Shown here one piece after another: positions 48,701 to 62,041 of a DNA stretch of 64,000 nt; within the stretch, counting starts at the first letter, position 1; the number at the start of each line of letters is the position of its first letter. The DNA comes from Loxodes magnus (lineage: Eukaryota; Ciliophora; Karyorelictea; Loxodida; Loxodidae): positions 620,001 to 684,000 of the forward strand of contig CAMPDV010000039.1 of assembly GCA_946699065.1 (NCBI GenBank), read 5' to 3'. The notes under the pieces are model-generated. The model saw only the letters and a program-made list of their open reading frames with translations. It made no database searches and was not told the origin of the DNA. The position numbers and the translations under genes were made by a program.

Positions 48701-50162
48701 CTCTTTTATAATTAATAAAAAACTATGACAATTCATTGAACTAATCTATAATTTCGTAGCTTCCCAATGGATATTTATCAGTCTCAACCATGTCTAGTCT
48801 AAACTAATTCCTAATGAAAGAAAACCACATACTAAAGCCAGCCAAAATTAAAATAAGAGATACTAATTCGAGCGCGTTCCAGAACTGAAGTAGCCAAATT
48901 TTAGTAGCTTTGATGTAAAATTTAAATCACTTGTAAAAAAGCAATTTTTTCTATAATTACTTTAGCTTGTTTTATCTCTAAATTACTGTTTTTTAATCCC
49001 CCTATTCAATTTCTTACTAAAATTGCTTCTTTTGTAACTTGTTGTCATCATTTTAGTTTTAACTTTGTTAATGATCATCTTATTATTCTATTTCCTCTTC
49101 ATTTACTTGTGGATTCTATTATTCGAAATCAAGTTTTAGTAATTTTGCTAAATCCTTTATTTTGAAGACTATTTAAATTAGGTTTCATATAGTAATGACT
49201 GATAAAATTATTTCCAATACGAGTCTTCACCAAAGATCTTCAGTGTAAAATAGCTCTATTGGCATCGTTTATACTAAGACTTTAGGAATTCAAATTCCTT
49301 CTGGTTGGATATTAAACTTTAAGACTATATAACTAAACATCTAAAAGTTAGCGTTGTATGATACGAAGTCTAAATACAAAGCTATTGTTTGGAAGTCTAT
49401 TGCATTTTAATTTCAAATCTAACTGAATTAGGATATGAAATCTGACTTATTTAATCCACTTACTTACTATTTCCAAATAAATCCACCGCTTCCAAAAGAA
49501 CTTTCCTTTTCATATTGAAACGTTAAGTTAGGGCCATATGGTTAGTCACTTTCAATGGAGCTATCAAAATAAGGAAGAAGTTTATCAGCAGCTCACTTTT
49601 ATGGTTATAATTATTCATACTAAGGAGAATCATTTTCAACTAGTTTGACTCTTCTTTAGATAATTCTAAGACCAGAAATTACTTTGTTATAAAAGTTTAT
49701 CATATAAGGTTCCAAGCGATTTTAAGATGTGACAATTGTCTAGGGAAATAACTCACTAGTAAAAGTAAATCGTATTCACTTTAAGAAATCTTCCTGAGTT
49801 TTAATTTCAGTGAATTTATTACTTATTATTTTATCAACTCATCCCTAAATTGAGTTATTTATTTAATGCTATTAACTTAACTTCAGCTCATTTTAAATAA
49901 CGATAAAAAGCAATACATAGACTATTATGTACTTCAGCAAGCTTATGAACTTTAATTCGTTCAGCTTTTCAGAAATAGTAGAAGACTGTTCATTTTCTTC
50001 AGTCTCTAAAGTCTCTATATTACATTTCTCAGATTCTTCGCGCTCTCATTTTTACGGAAATTTCTTTCGCTACTATTATGTTTATTCAGTTTCCTCCTCA
50101 GAAATCTTTTAAATAGTTTACGTAGGAAGTGCTTCGTTGTAAATATCATTTTCTTCATACAT
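45738..50162 (-). CDS. Tandem double polycystin (TRPP/PKD2-like) channel, 1474 residues
   Basis: ATG 50162 and TGA 45740-45738 (preceded by TAA) are in phase over 4425 nt with no intron. The protein contains two complete polycystin-type modules in a row. Module 1: TM1 ~72-92, extracellular polycystin domain ~95-310 with LYLDFVSYNANFQMF, TM2 ~313-335, TM3 ~430, TM4-TM6 ~490-610 with a pore-helix region ~555-575. Module 2: TM1 ~733-755, polycystin domain ~760-970 with VIEFVTYNSNINNF, TM2-TM6 ~977-1210 and pore region ~1155-1180. The C-terminal ~260 residues are charged and coiled-coil-like. The conserved TVYNANINLF-type motif in both modules identifies the family. It is probably a cation channel of ciliary or plasma membrane. 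Usual PKD2 proteins have one module. Confidence 0.85.
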
Positions 50163-50821
50163 TTTTAAAAATTATGTGATTTATTCCTAATATTCAGACT
50201 TAAAAAAAAGAAGAAAAAATTGATTATTAAATGAGTTTAAACGTACAAAGAATTCTATTGAAATATAAGCTTCACAACTATGCTTTTTAAGTAAATACTA
50301 AAAGACTTGGATTTCAATCCCTATAGAATGCACAACTTATTAATTTAATTAAAGAATTTTCTTATTCTAAGAACGAAAAATTTAGTTATTAAGCGGGATA
50401 AATTCTCAAATCATATATCAAAAGTCAGAAAACATTAGTATTTACTAATAATGCTAGAATGGTTTATCGTTTATTTTGTTCTATTTAGATAAATAAATTT
50501 TAAGTTAAAACTTAAAATTTATTTATACTATCATCTTAATATTAAGCTGGTCTTTATTCCAGTTTAGTTTCACTTGATCTAATTTATAGCTCTTTTTGTG
50601 GTTATATCTTCTTAGATAATTGACTAAGTCTAAAAGAAATCCTTTAATAAGCTTTTAAATTTTCTTAGTTTTAACTATAAAGAAAAGCTTTAATAGAGGC
50701 TAACTGCTAATATCAGCTTTATATGAAATAAAGCAATTTATTTTATTTAGTAGTTTCATGAAATTATCAGCTTGTTGATCAAATAAAGATTCATATTGCC
50801 CTATTTTTACTACAAGCCTTT

Positions 50822-53800
50822 ATGCTCCTTTTTTAAATACTTCTTTCAATTTTTTCTATCTTTCTTTTTAATTTTACTTAACTACCAAGTTGGTAAGAAT
50901 AAAGTAATGGGCTAAATCCTTTAAACAGTGAATAGGATTAATCTGATATCAAAAAAGGACTATAATCTGAGAAGAAAGCTTTTTTTAATATTAAGATCAC
51001 TATCTTTAGCATAAACTCAGTATAAATCATGCTCTTATAGAAAATTTGTTATTGCTCCATTTAAATTAACTATCTCTCTAATATGATTGCATTTAAATAC
51101 TTATAAGGCTATTTCTATTTTAAAAAGGTATTTATTTACTTAGAATTAAGACTAAGTTATTTCGGAAGGATAATCCACTTAACTCTTTATAGCAATTTCA
51201 AATATAATCAAAACCTATAGTTGCTTAGAGGTTGTGCCTTCTAATATAAATCAATTCCTTTTTAAATTACTTATTTAAAGAAAATATAGCAATTTTAATC
51301 AAGGCAAAAGGTAAAGCTTATCTATTAAATCCTTATAATAAAGTATAAGAAAGTACTTCTAGTAAATGAAAAGAGAGAGTTTAAATAAGTATTAAGAAGC
51401 AAACTAGTAAACATCTGTATTTAACTTGAGTTTTAAGAATAATCTATTTACTATATATCTACAGCTAAGATAAATGTAAGGATATAAATGGAGAGTACAA
51501 CTTTATTTTGACTAATTTTATTATTTTAAAATTTAGAGGAAACTTTACTTTTTCTATCTCCTTTAGACTCAAAATTTCATTAGGTTCATATGAAAATCTT
51601 AAGGCTATATTATACCTAATCTTAGTTATACTTAGAATCAAATTTTATTTAAAAAGAGCTTTCAGTATAACTAGTTAGAGGTATATATCTATATTTTCTT
51701 TCTTAGTATTAATATAAATTTATTTTAATAACTAAAATCTAACTTTTGGCTTCAGACTTTTTCAATCAACAATAAATTAGTGATATTTATTCATTAAAAT
51801 AAAAAAATAAATCCAAGTAGCTTCTCATATGCATATCATTATTATATCTCTATTTCTAAGTTTTTATATATAGGTTAATTTTTAATATCTGGATTTCTCT
51901 TTAGCTTTTATTGTTTATTAAATATCTTTCTTTAATCCACTCTAAATTTAGAATTTTCTTATACTTGCAAAATCAAATTAATTATATCCAAAGCTGTTTG
52001 AATATAAATGATTTTAGTTTAATTTAGATAAGAAATGTATAAGTAATATAAGGCAAGTATCATATTTGAAAGCCATATTATCTTAGCACTAGTTATAAAT
52101 CTAACCATTAAGCATTCTATTTTAAATAAGTTCAATTTTTACCTTTTTTTTATCAATTGATGCATACTAAGATCTATAATGAGTTGATATCTTCTTAACT
52201 ATATTTGTTATTTAAGATTACTTCTGCTCCTCTTCTAATTACTACTTATTTAGTTGCTTTTCTTAGATCAATTTCAAAAAGTAATTTAATTTCCCTTATA
52301 ATAATTATATTTTAGTTCTTTAACCTATAAAATTATTAGAATGAACATTCAATATATCTCTCTATATTTCCTAATAAATCGAGTGTAGTTTTTAATTAAT
52401 TCACATCTATTATTTTATAATAATTAATAGACTATATCTTAATTTACTAGTAAGCTATCAAAAGCATAATTACTTTAAGCTAATAAATTAACTTTAAAGA
52501 TTGGAATTTAATACTAGTTTGAATATACACTTAAGAAGTTTTATACTAAATCTATATAATTTAGTAATATGAGGGGAAATATTCATTCTATTAGTAATAT
52601 CAAATATTTGTCTTTCACATACTATAAGCTATGCTTCATCATAGGTAATAGAACACATTTAAATCACTCTTCTTTATTTTCGATGTACAAAACTTCTTAA
52701 TTAATTTAAATGGTGAATTTCTAAAGAATTGAAGTTATTCCTTTATTCCAATTATACTAATACCACAACAAAAAATGAGTTACGTATGAAAAGATTATTT
52801 TGGTTGGTATAATTTTAGATAAATCATAAGATAGAAGAATAGACTCTATTAGTATAAGCTCAATATATCCTTATTTAATTTTAAGAATTTTAAAGCTTTA
52901 AGACTTGCTTACATTTATGAAGTGAATGATTGCATTTAATATTGCTTAAGTATGTTTAAAAGCCTTAACATAATATGTGTGTATAAGGAGAATATAAGTA
53001 AATTAGTAATGATTTTTATATTTTTAGACGTAAACATAGTGACTATTAGCATAATTTGGAAGATAAAATCAGTTTTTTAAAGAAAAAAAATCTTTACGAA
53101 GCAGATATAAAATAAGAAGGAAAAAAATAGTAAAAGATGACCGAAGCAGCCAATTTTTCTTAAATAATATCTAATAAACAACGATCTTAGAATTTTAACT
53201 TAGGTTATAATCTCAATTTAATATCTTTCAGAAATAGAAATAAATTTAAGTATGTTAACTTAATTAAAACTAGGAAGTATAATATAATTATTTTCTTTAT
53301 CTAATACTAATATTTTAATATGCTTGATTGCTAACTTATTAATAAACCTAAATCGTAATATATAAGGATTCCTTTAGTTATTTTATTTCAGATTTTTTGT
53401 TAATAAAAAAGAGCAGAGCTTTTTAATTTTAACTATATATCAAAATAGCAAATTATTTATCTCAGACTCAAATAATTAAAATTTGCATAATAGAGGCATC
53501 TTTAGATTTACATTAAGTTTCATTTGATCAACTGTGGTTTGAATAAAAAAGTTCAAATAAATATAGTTAAAACGTAAAATATAAGCCTAAAAGCTCATAA
53601 AGCAGCTTGTTATCTCAATAAATTTGCTCTTATAAAGTTTAGGCTTCTTAGTTCATTGTTCTTGAAAATAAATTTTAGTTAATCTTAGTTTTATATCTAA
53701 TTTCATTTAAATTAGAATATCATAATTTATGTGAACTAACGAATAAAGCATAAAGAAACTCTTCCATAATAAATAGATGAATTTATAGGTACATAAATGA
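50822..53800 (+). CDS. Long unrecognised protein with signal-like N-terminus, 992 residues
   Basis: The frame from ATG 50822 to TGA 53798-53800 is in phase without introns. It begins with a hydrophobic leader (MLLFQILLSIFSIFLFNF) followed by an acidic linker (SEQDQSDIKKG). Coding-like blocks recur throughout, e.g. VTYEKIILGWYNF and ALRLAYIYEVNDCIQ. Hydrophobic segments occur near 51500, 51880 and 53000-53030. G at first codon positions is only moderately enriched, so the frame is likely but not certain. It starts head-to-head with the polycystin gene. No family was recognised. Confidence 0.45.
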
Positions 53801-55285
53801 AAATAAAATTTTGTTAATTAAATAAAAAACTTAATAAAATTAGCTGATTTTCCTTTATGCAATTAATGTTCGTTTATTTATGACTAAGCAATCAAATTAT
53901 TATAAAGAGGTTATATTCTAGGCTTTCACATTTGCTTAGAATTAAAAAATTTAAATAATTTATAAATAAAGGTAGTTATTAAGAAATCTTCCAAAGTAAA
54001 GTTATGTCGTTAGTTGTAATTTTAATATAAAATGCTTATAACTATTTTTATATAAACTTTACATTTTGAAAATTTAGCTTAAATGAAATGAAATTTATTT
54101 TTATATGATAGTAGATTTACCAAATATTTAGAAAGGCATACTTTTATTTTATTTCTTTAATACTACAACAAAAAATTAAAGTTTAAAAACACTTTTATCA
54201 TCTATATGCTTGACACATTTCCAAAACATTGGGGATTCCTTTCCTTAATTCTTTAAAATCTTTTATACCTTATTTTTATCTCTCCTGTTAAGTAATAAAT
54301 TACTTATTACTCTGCCTATTAGATGATTTAATGTTTTTCTCAACTAGAATTATATATTTTCTAAAGTGAATTATTACATTTTATTAGAATTTAATTAAAT
54401 AATTAATTAGTCAATGCTAAGAAAATATAAATATACTAGACTGGTAAAGCAATTTTATTTATACACTCTATAACTTATGTAGTCTCTATTCTTCTTATAA
54501 TGATAATTTCTTGTAAGTCCTTTATGCTTTCTAAGTTACACTGTTTATACGTAATAATTATACTAAATAAGCAACTTAAAGTATTATATATTCACTTTAA
54601 ATTACCCTATATTCTATTTCATTATATCATTAAGAATAACTTTAGAAAATTAAATAAAATAGTCTATTTAACTTTTAAGCCTTAGGAAATCAAACCATAA
54701 TGTATCTTTTATATTTTCGTATTTAAACTAACTTCAAATTAATTAAAATCTAGGTAAAGTAGTAGAATTTCTACTCCTAGTGATAAATACATAATGTAAA
54801 TATACCCTTTTCAGTATAATATTAGATATGCTTATATTTATTTAAAATAACTTATTAAAGTATTGTTATATTATAATAATGATATATATTAAATAAAGGT
54901 AAGTAAGTGTTATTTACATTTTATTTTTGGCTGTAATGCTTAATAATTATCAAATCTTTGCTTATGAATTAATGTTGCAAAGGGTTATATCAATTAAAGC
55001 TAAATGCTCATGACTATTCCTTATCTTAACTTATCATCTAATTATCTTCCCTGAAAATTATTTTGGGTTTATTATGAGTCCCTCTGATATCTCTATTTTA
55101 ATACTAAACTTCTATAGTTAAATCTCTTACAAAACACGATAGAAATTACTTAATTAAAGACTAAACTTAAAAAGCAGAGATTATAACTTTTATTAGCAGA
55201 ATAAAGTAAATAAGGACTTAAATAAGAAATTTTAAGTAATTTAAAGTGTAAGATAAGTGCCTTAGAAATAATTTAACTTGTGCAT
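53801..55285. other. Unassigned stretch, partly coding-like
   Basis: A rightward frame near 54190-54780 reads like a hydrophobic protein (HFQNIGDSFPQFFKIFY), but I could not define a start, a terminal TGA or an intron. The remainder is AT-rich without a clear signal. Confidence 0.3.
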
Positions 55286-56095
55286 ATGATTATATCCTTT
55301 AATTGACTAAAAGAATTTATATTATCTCCACATTTTAGTGTTTTTATTTATTTAAAAGTTAAATAGATTTTAGATCTATGCTTTAGTTGTAATTATGAAA
55401 TTAATAAAGAGTAAGACAGAAAAATTGGTTTATTGGTAATTATTGAAAAGCTTATTTAAGAGTCTTATAAATTATCGCTATATTTAATTAGTTCTCTTTA
55501 GAAATGAGATAGCAATATTAATAATCAAACAAGTAAGAATATTAAAAATTTGAATGAAAGACTTATTTTTAGTGCTTAAATGCAATAAAGTGATGTTTAA
55601 ATAGAGGTTAAGTTTAAGAAAATATAAAGGAAACTTTAATAATTTTAGTAAACTCTAAAAATTATGATAAACTCATGCAAACCTTTTTATTATTGTAGTA
55701 CAAATAATTAAGTATTTTACAGTCAAAATATTTTCAAAATATAAAAAAGGAAAACTTAATGAATTGCCGTGGAATTAAAATTTTAAATATAGATGAGATG
55801 AAAAGCTAACAATGAAAATATATAATTATTAATAGAAAATGAGTGAATAAAATAGTAAAATAGTACTGAAAGGAGTAAAATAAATCTTTTAAGTTATGAA
55901 ATAAATTTGGTATGAAAAGGCTAATGAAGAATTTTTATCACTTTTTTCTTATATTATTAAATAGTGTTATTAGTTTATTTTCCTGTTAAGGGATAGAAAA
56001 AATTATTTGTTATTAATATCCTTTTGCTCTAAAAATAAGATATAAGCTGTATATAAATTTTAATTTTACAAGAAGATTTATTACTATTCTTATGA
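55286..56095 (+). CDS. Unrecognised 269-residue protein
   Basis: ATG 55286 (MIISFNWLKEFILSPHF) to TGA 56093-56095 is a single phase. The segment NKEQDRKIGLLVIIEKLIQE and the long charged helix (QQSDVQIEVKFKKIQRKLQQ) are strongly coding and suggest coiled-coil character. A hydrophobic stretch near the end (FITFFLYYQIVLLVYF) may be a tail anchor. It converges on the otubain-RING gene with about 100 bp between stops. Confidence 0.65.
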
Positions 56096-56197
56096 AGTGA
56101 ATTTTCATAATTTTTGCTAATAAATTTTAATTAATTTGCCTATATTTATTTTATTTCAATAGATAATATTTTTTAAATTATTTATTTTTGCTTATAC

Positions 56198-58097
56198 TCA
56201 CTTAACTTGCCTCAATGCTGCCTATCTCATTGCATTTTCAAAAACTTCTTTGCCAACTACTTTTTCAATTTCTTCATTCAATAACATTTTATTGCATTAC
56301 ATGCAACCCACTTTTTAGTTTCCTTCATTTATATTCAAAATTATTTTTTATCCAGTCTTGGTCTTAATTCAATCTTCCAAGCAATATTTACAAAAAGCAT
56401 GAAGACATTGTAACTAAATAAAAAGTTATCGCTATATTTCTTACCCGCATATTGGGCATATCTAAAATTTAACTTAATTACTTATTTAAGTATTTTATAA
56501 GTTACTTTTATATGGAACATCAAACAGTATCTAAAAATGCTTAAACTCTTATCTTGGACATTCTTATCCATTTGATGCTTCATAGATAAAAAATGGTTCT
56601 CCTGGATTATCAATTTTATAATTTGGAGGTAAAATAATTCTATTTTCAAATTATTCACTCTGTTCATTAAATCCGTCAATTTTTGACTAGTCTATAGAAT
56701 AAATAATATCATAGTGTCCAGGCTTGTATAAAATAAAAATCTAGGGAAGTTTACCTGCTATTTTCATCTAGTCAAATTGTATAGCTTAGTCATAATTTCT
56801 GTCAATTGTAATTATTTTTATTTTAAGTTGGAGGATTACTTATAATGGGCCTATACTTAGTCCAACTGCTTCTTTTCCTATTGTAAGAACATTTTAAATT
56901 AATTAATTGTAGGGAATTTGGCAAAAGGGTTCAAATCAATCTTTGTGAGATTCTAAATAATTTGCAGTTAAGCATCTCATCTGCCAAACGAGTGCATCGT
57001 CTTAGTTATTTTTATTATCTTAAAATTACTCAAACAGGTACTAATTTATTTGTGCATAATTAGACTGCTTCTTTTATTTTAAGTTTGTTAAAAATTATAT
57101 AAACGTTTGCCTTGAATTTAAAGAAGCACTATCTCTAGATCTTATCTAATAGTATCCTATATTACTTTCTAACTTATTTATGAAATCTTCCAAATGCTAA
57201 ATTGGAGTTGTATATCTAATCAGATGCTCCAAATAAGAAAATGCAACAGCACGAAAGTAGCAGTTTCCATCTCCTCTAACGCTTCTATATGAATCAAAAT
57301 TTTTCTTTAGATCTTGGATTATTTTTTGAATATTGCTATTATGTTTATTCTCTTTCATGAGCTAACCAAGAGATCTTCTAGGATAAATTTACTTTAGCTA
57401 GCTTAAAAATGTTTCTTAGCTTAACGGGTCATTTACCACATCTATTGGTTTTTATTTCTTTAAAATATCCATTTCTGCTTTTAATTAATTTATAGCAGCT
57501 TATTATTCCTGATTTCTCTCATTTTATAATTATATTTATCGAAGATCTTCTATTTGAGAAGCTCTTAACTTTTGAATTTCCAGTTCTTATTGTTTTAGTT
57601 AATCTTTTAATTTACCATTTTCTTGTTCAAGTTCCTTATTTTTTCCATAAAGCTCCTCTATCCATTTGCAGCTTAAGGTATCTAAAGCTTGATCTTCAGA
57701 TTTATATTCGCCTCAAGTTTTATTTAATAAAGTTTTTTAATTTTAAAGCTATAATTGATCAAAGGTTTGGTTTTTTTCAAGTGACAAGCATAAATTTTCG
57801 CTTAGTATTTAATCTTCCTAAATCTAATATAATGAATAATCTTACACTTCTAAGCTTGTTATTCCAAATGTCTCTTAAATCTTATATTTAAGTATAATAA
57901 GAGCACTTTTGACATTTATAAACTAGAGATTCTTCCTGATATTTTGAACTTTTTAAAATAAGTTATCTAGGATTCATATCTCAACACTCTTAGCACAATT
58001 TGTGCTTGCATCTTAAAGAGTGTAAATTTTCAAAAACTTACTAGCAATTACTACATGCATTTGGGTCTTGATCTTACTGTGAAGATAAAATACCCAT
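56198..58097 (-). CDS. Otubain-type deubiquitinase fused to RING domains, 625 residues
   Basis: ATG 58097; exon 1 of 84 codons; a 22-nt intron (57824-57845); exon 2 of 542 codons to TGA 56200-56198, all phases consistent. Residues ~12-70 hold a RING-like finger (CSNC...CKHKLCQEC...CQKC). Residues ~125-205 are a coiled coil. Residues ~255-465 form an otubain (C65) OTU domain with RGDGNCYFRAV carrying catalytic Cys272 and YKPGHYDIIY carrying His454. Residues ~540-610 form a second RING (CPICG...CLHAFCKYC...CMQC). One chain thus appears to contain both ubiquitin-ligase-type and ubiquitin-removing modules. The partner E2 and substrates are unknown. Start choice is supported by the zinc finger beginning soon after it. 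Confidence 0.85.
57824..57845 (-). other. Inferred 22-nt intron in the otubain-RING gene
   Basis: On the minus strand it begins GTAAGA and ends TTAG. Removing it joins the first zinc finger exon to the coiled-coil/OTU exon at a codon boundary and makes the total exactly 626 codons. This is one of the best-supported introns in the window. Confidence 0.8.
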
Positions 58098-58310
58098 ATT
58101 TATTTTATAACTAAAAAAGCTTGAATCCTAATATAATTTAAACTTATATAATAACTTATTATGTTGATATTAATATAGCAAGTTTGTTCATTTATATTAC
58201 TTATAAACATTAGCATCCAAATTTGTTTTAATATTTGTTTAAAAATCATTCTAATTAGATTAATATAAAGGAAGTTAAAATTTAATTTTATATAGCTTTA
58301 TCAAGAAACA

Positions 58311-61300
58311 ATGTCTAGAAGTTTTTCTTTCTCAAATTTTTAAATTTTTGACTAGAATCTCTAAAGAATATTATTCAAGATTTGTTAAATAGAAATAAAG
58401 GAATATTAGATAATCAAGCTGAAAAATCGAGGTAGTTTAGATAATTAATAGTTATTCTTTCAAGTATCAAATGTGAGTCATAATTATATTACAAATGATA
58501 GCTCAACTTTCTTAACATTAACTATTATATCTCAGGTAAATAATCTAGTTAGGCTAATAATTAATTTCACTATGATTCCAAAGTAACATTAGCTATACTC
58601 TGCTTGCTTAAATGTATTAAATAATTAATAGATTTAAAATTCTCTGGATTAGCTTCCTTTTATCCAGAAAGCTGATTAAAGTATTTTCAAAATCTTAATC
58701 TTTTTAATTTTTACTCTGAGGGGTCTTTTATAAGTTTCCGCAGATCAGAAGTTTTATTCGTACATTTTCAAGTTAATAACCTAAAGTGATGCACAATCCT
58801 ATTATAAATGATTCGGTTTGACATAGAATAATACATAATCCTAAATAGATAACGAATGGTACTATTGAAATAAGTATTTAGTAAGATTTTATAAATATAA
58901 TTAAAAATAGAAAGATAGTAACTTTATATCAGTTAAGATTTTTAATTATTTTCTAGTTCCATAGTTATTAATAGAGAGTTTAGGATTATATCTTTATATT
59001 TTTACCCAAACTACACTAAATGTTTTATTAACGGTTCATAAACAAATAGATAAACCAAATGAACAGCTATATTAAATTAAATAAATTAAATGCCAGGTTA
59101 AAATGCCTTAGTTAGTCTTTAGATCTAAAGAATTTTTATTAAAGCTTAAGAATTAAAATTCATTTGAGCTATCAACTTAAATATCTAGATTTAGTTCTTA
59201 GAATTTAATCAGAAATGAAAATAGCAAATGTAAGGATATACGAAGGATATTCGAACTTTAGCATTATAATAAAATAGTTAAGTTTATCATTTAGATTTTT
59301 GATATACAAAAGAAGAGAAATATAATTTTAAGGTTTGATAATTTAGTTAAAATAATAGAAGCTTTCTTTCTTATAATTCTCAAATTTTAGTCTAATTAAA
59401 GATGATAGAAAATAATACCAGAATCATTAGATATATAGGTATATAATTTTAGGTTTAATGAACTAAGAGTTTTATAATTATTAGTGCTTAGATATAATTT
59501 TAGTTTAATGAAGTTTTAATTATGTATAAATCAAGCATATAGCACTGTGAATATAATACACATAATTTATAAAAAAATTTAAATTTCTATATTTTAACTG
59601 ATTCAATTCCTCGATATGTTGCTTTTTTCTGTTTTTAGAAGTTGAACTTAGCCTATTGAAGATTTGCTTTATTAATATAAAAGGGCTTCTATTAATTATC
59701 TAAGAATAATAGCAAATGCTTATATTTATATAAATAATAAAACTATGAAATCATTATATTTATTAAAGCTTTAACTATAAAATTTTATTATTGATTTTCT
59801 TATTTACATCATTATTAGCATTTTAATTTTTCAATAGCTAATTAAAAACTTTTTAATATCTTTAATCAAAGCAGCATAACTTTTGAATTATAATGATAAT
59901 GATTAAGTTAATAGAGAACGGGCATAAGTTATAAAATTTATTTAATTTAACAAAAAGGAAAAGTAAGTTAGTTTATTTGATGTTAGTGTCATCATAAAAT
60001 AGAATGAGATTGAAAATAATTACCTTTTACCCTGTTTGAGTATCCTTGTGCTTTTATTATTTATTTGTATTAAATATGAATCTTTTGAAAAAATTAATAG
60101 CCTATTGATATTAAATTAGAGAAGAAATATTTAATATCATTTACCTAGCTTTTTAATAATTGTTTCTATTTTAAATTTGAGTCTAGCAAGATTCCTATAA
60201 ATTTAGATAAACTATAAAGATTAAAATGATAAAGAAAAAAATAAAATTTATAGCAAATAGATTGGATTTAATTTATCCTATTTTAGCTTTGTTCTATGCT
60301 TGTAAAAATTAACTAATAAGCATTTAATAAACATTCTAACTCTAGATTTAAACCTTGACCAAATTATTCCTTCTATTATTAAGCTAACATTCTAAATCGA
60401 TAATCTATCTTTACATTGAAAATTGTTTAATTTAGTTTCACTATTTCAAAGAATCTGTCTATTAGATTATCCCCTTTATTATATATTTAATTATCTATTA
60501 TTAATTTATACATCCATGGTTTTGATAATAAATTTAGATAAAATATTTTAAACAAAAGCCTCACTAAGAATAAATTTTCCTTATTTTATATTTTTATCTC
60601 AAATATTGTAAAATCTTAAGATTTATAATTATATTCTTATAAAAGCATAGAAATTATCTTCATTTATTAATTGAACCTTATAGATTCTCTTATAAATTGT
60701 ATGATTTAGATGATATTATTAAGACTTAATTACTTAAATAGATTCCAAGGTATTTGCTAAATTTTTTTAATATAAGGTAGCATTAATTTTAGTTGTAATG
60801 ATTGTTGTTTTTATTAGTATTTATCTGTTTCTTAGAGAGTGTCTAAGAGTGGAGTTGGTAAATAATTATAAATTGTATGCTTTTGATTTAAAAGAAATGA
60901 AGAAGCAAAAGTTTATTAATTTATCACTTGATTTAATTTAAAATCTATTTCTTTCTCTAAAATTTTAATTTAAGAGCTTCTTCTTTAGTTTTAGTTTTAA
61001 TAACTAAAACTAAGAATCATAAAATAATTTAAAAAACTTAGATTGTAAAATGATTAAAAATACTTCTATGTCCTTAATCTTTTAATGTAAGCGAATTTCT
61101 CACTAGCTTGGTTTGCATTAATTATAAAATGAAAACTTAATTTTTTTAATTTCTTGCTTAATTAAGATAAAGGAATAAGTATAAATAACAATATATAAGC
61201 ATGATGTTAGTCAGTAGCTGAAGCTTTTATAAAATATTCAAATCTATTTAAAGTAAGATCTTTCCAAAATTTAGCAATAGAATTGTTTTCTATTTCAAAT

Positions 61301-61967
61301 AAGTTTAATTTTTAGTAAATAAAATATTTTAGCGAAATGGTTAAATATAATAATAGATGCTTCAATGGTTTATTTTATATAATAATTTAAAATAAAATTA
61401 AGAGTTCTTTAGTTTTTTTATTTCTTGGGAAATGATTTAGAAAATCAAATAAATTAAAGATAGAAATTTTATTTTTTGAAATTATTCTAATGCTAAAAAT
61501 TAAGTTGCTATTATATTTCAAGCAATTCTCAATAACTTTTAAATATAAGTTAAATTTGATTGATATAAAATAATAATTAACTTCATTGCTAAATTATAAA
61601 TGAATATTAAGCTTTTTTTATACTTTTACTTTATGACTAGAAATTTTTCTGGCTTTAGAAAATGAATTATTATGTGTATTTGCATTATTTCTTTAAGATA
61701 ATTTTTTCAGTTAGGCTTAATTAGATAAATTAATATTTTTTTATTTAAATTGTACTTTCTTCTATTTTTCATAGATTCTTACTTTGGATATCTAATCTCA
61801 TTTGATGCTTTTATCTTGATATTGTTAGTAAAGAAAAAATAAATATGAAAATTTAATTATATCTTGCAAAAATAAACATTTCATCTTTTAAATGAGAATG
61901 AAGATTTTTAATGCTTTAACTAAAAGATAAATGAGAAGTTAAATTTATTTGAATGACTTTAGAATGA
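58311..61967 (+). CDS. Very long intronless frame, probable membrane protein, about 1218 residues
   Basis: ATG 58311 (MSRSFSFSNF) and TGA 61965-61967 share one phase over 3.66 kb. A clear membrane span with G-rich first codon positions lies near 60780-60840 (ALILVVMIVVFISIYLFL), followed by a charged region (VELVNNYKLYAFDLKEMKK). Earlier blocks such as KCKDIRRIFELQHYNKIVKF also look coding. Several internal TGA codons read as Trp, and which TGA terminates is inferred from the convergent gene ending at 62042. It may comprise two genes. No family was recognised. Confidence 0.5.
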
Positions 61968-62041
61968 GTAAATTTATTTCTTAATATAATTAATAATTAT
62001 TAATTTCTATCTAAAAGTTTATATTAATGTTTATTTTAAAT

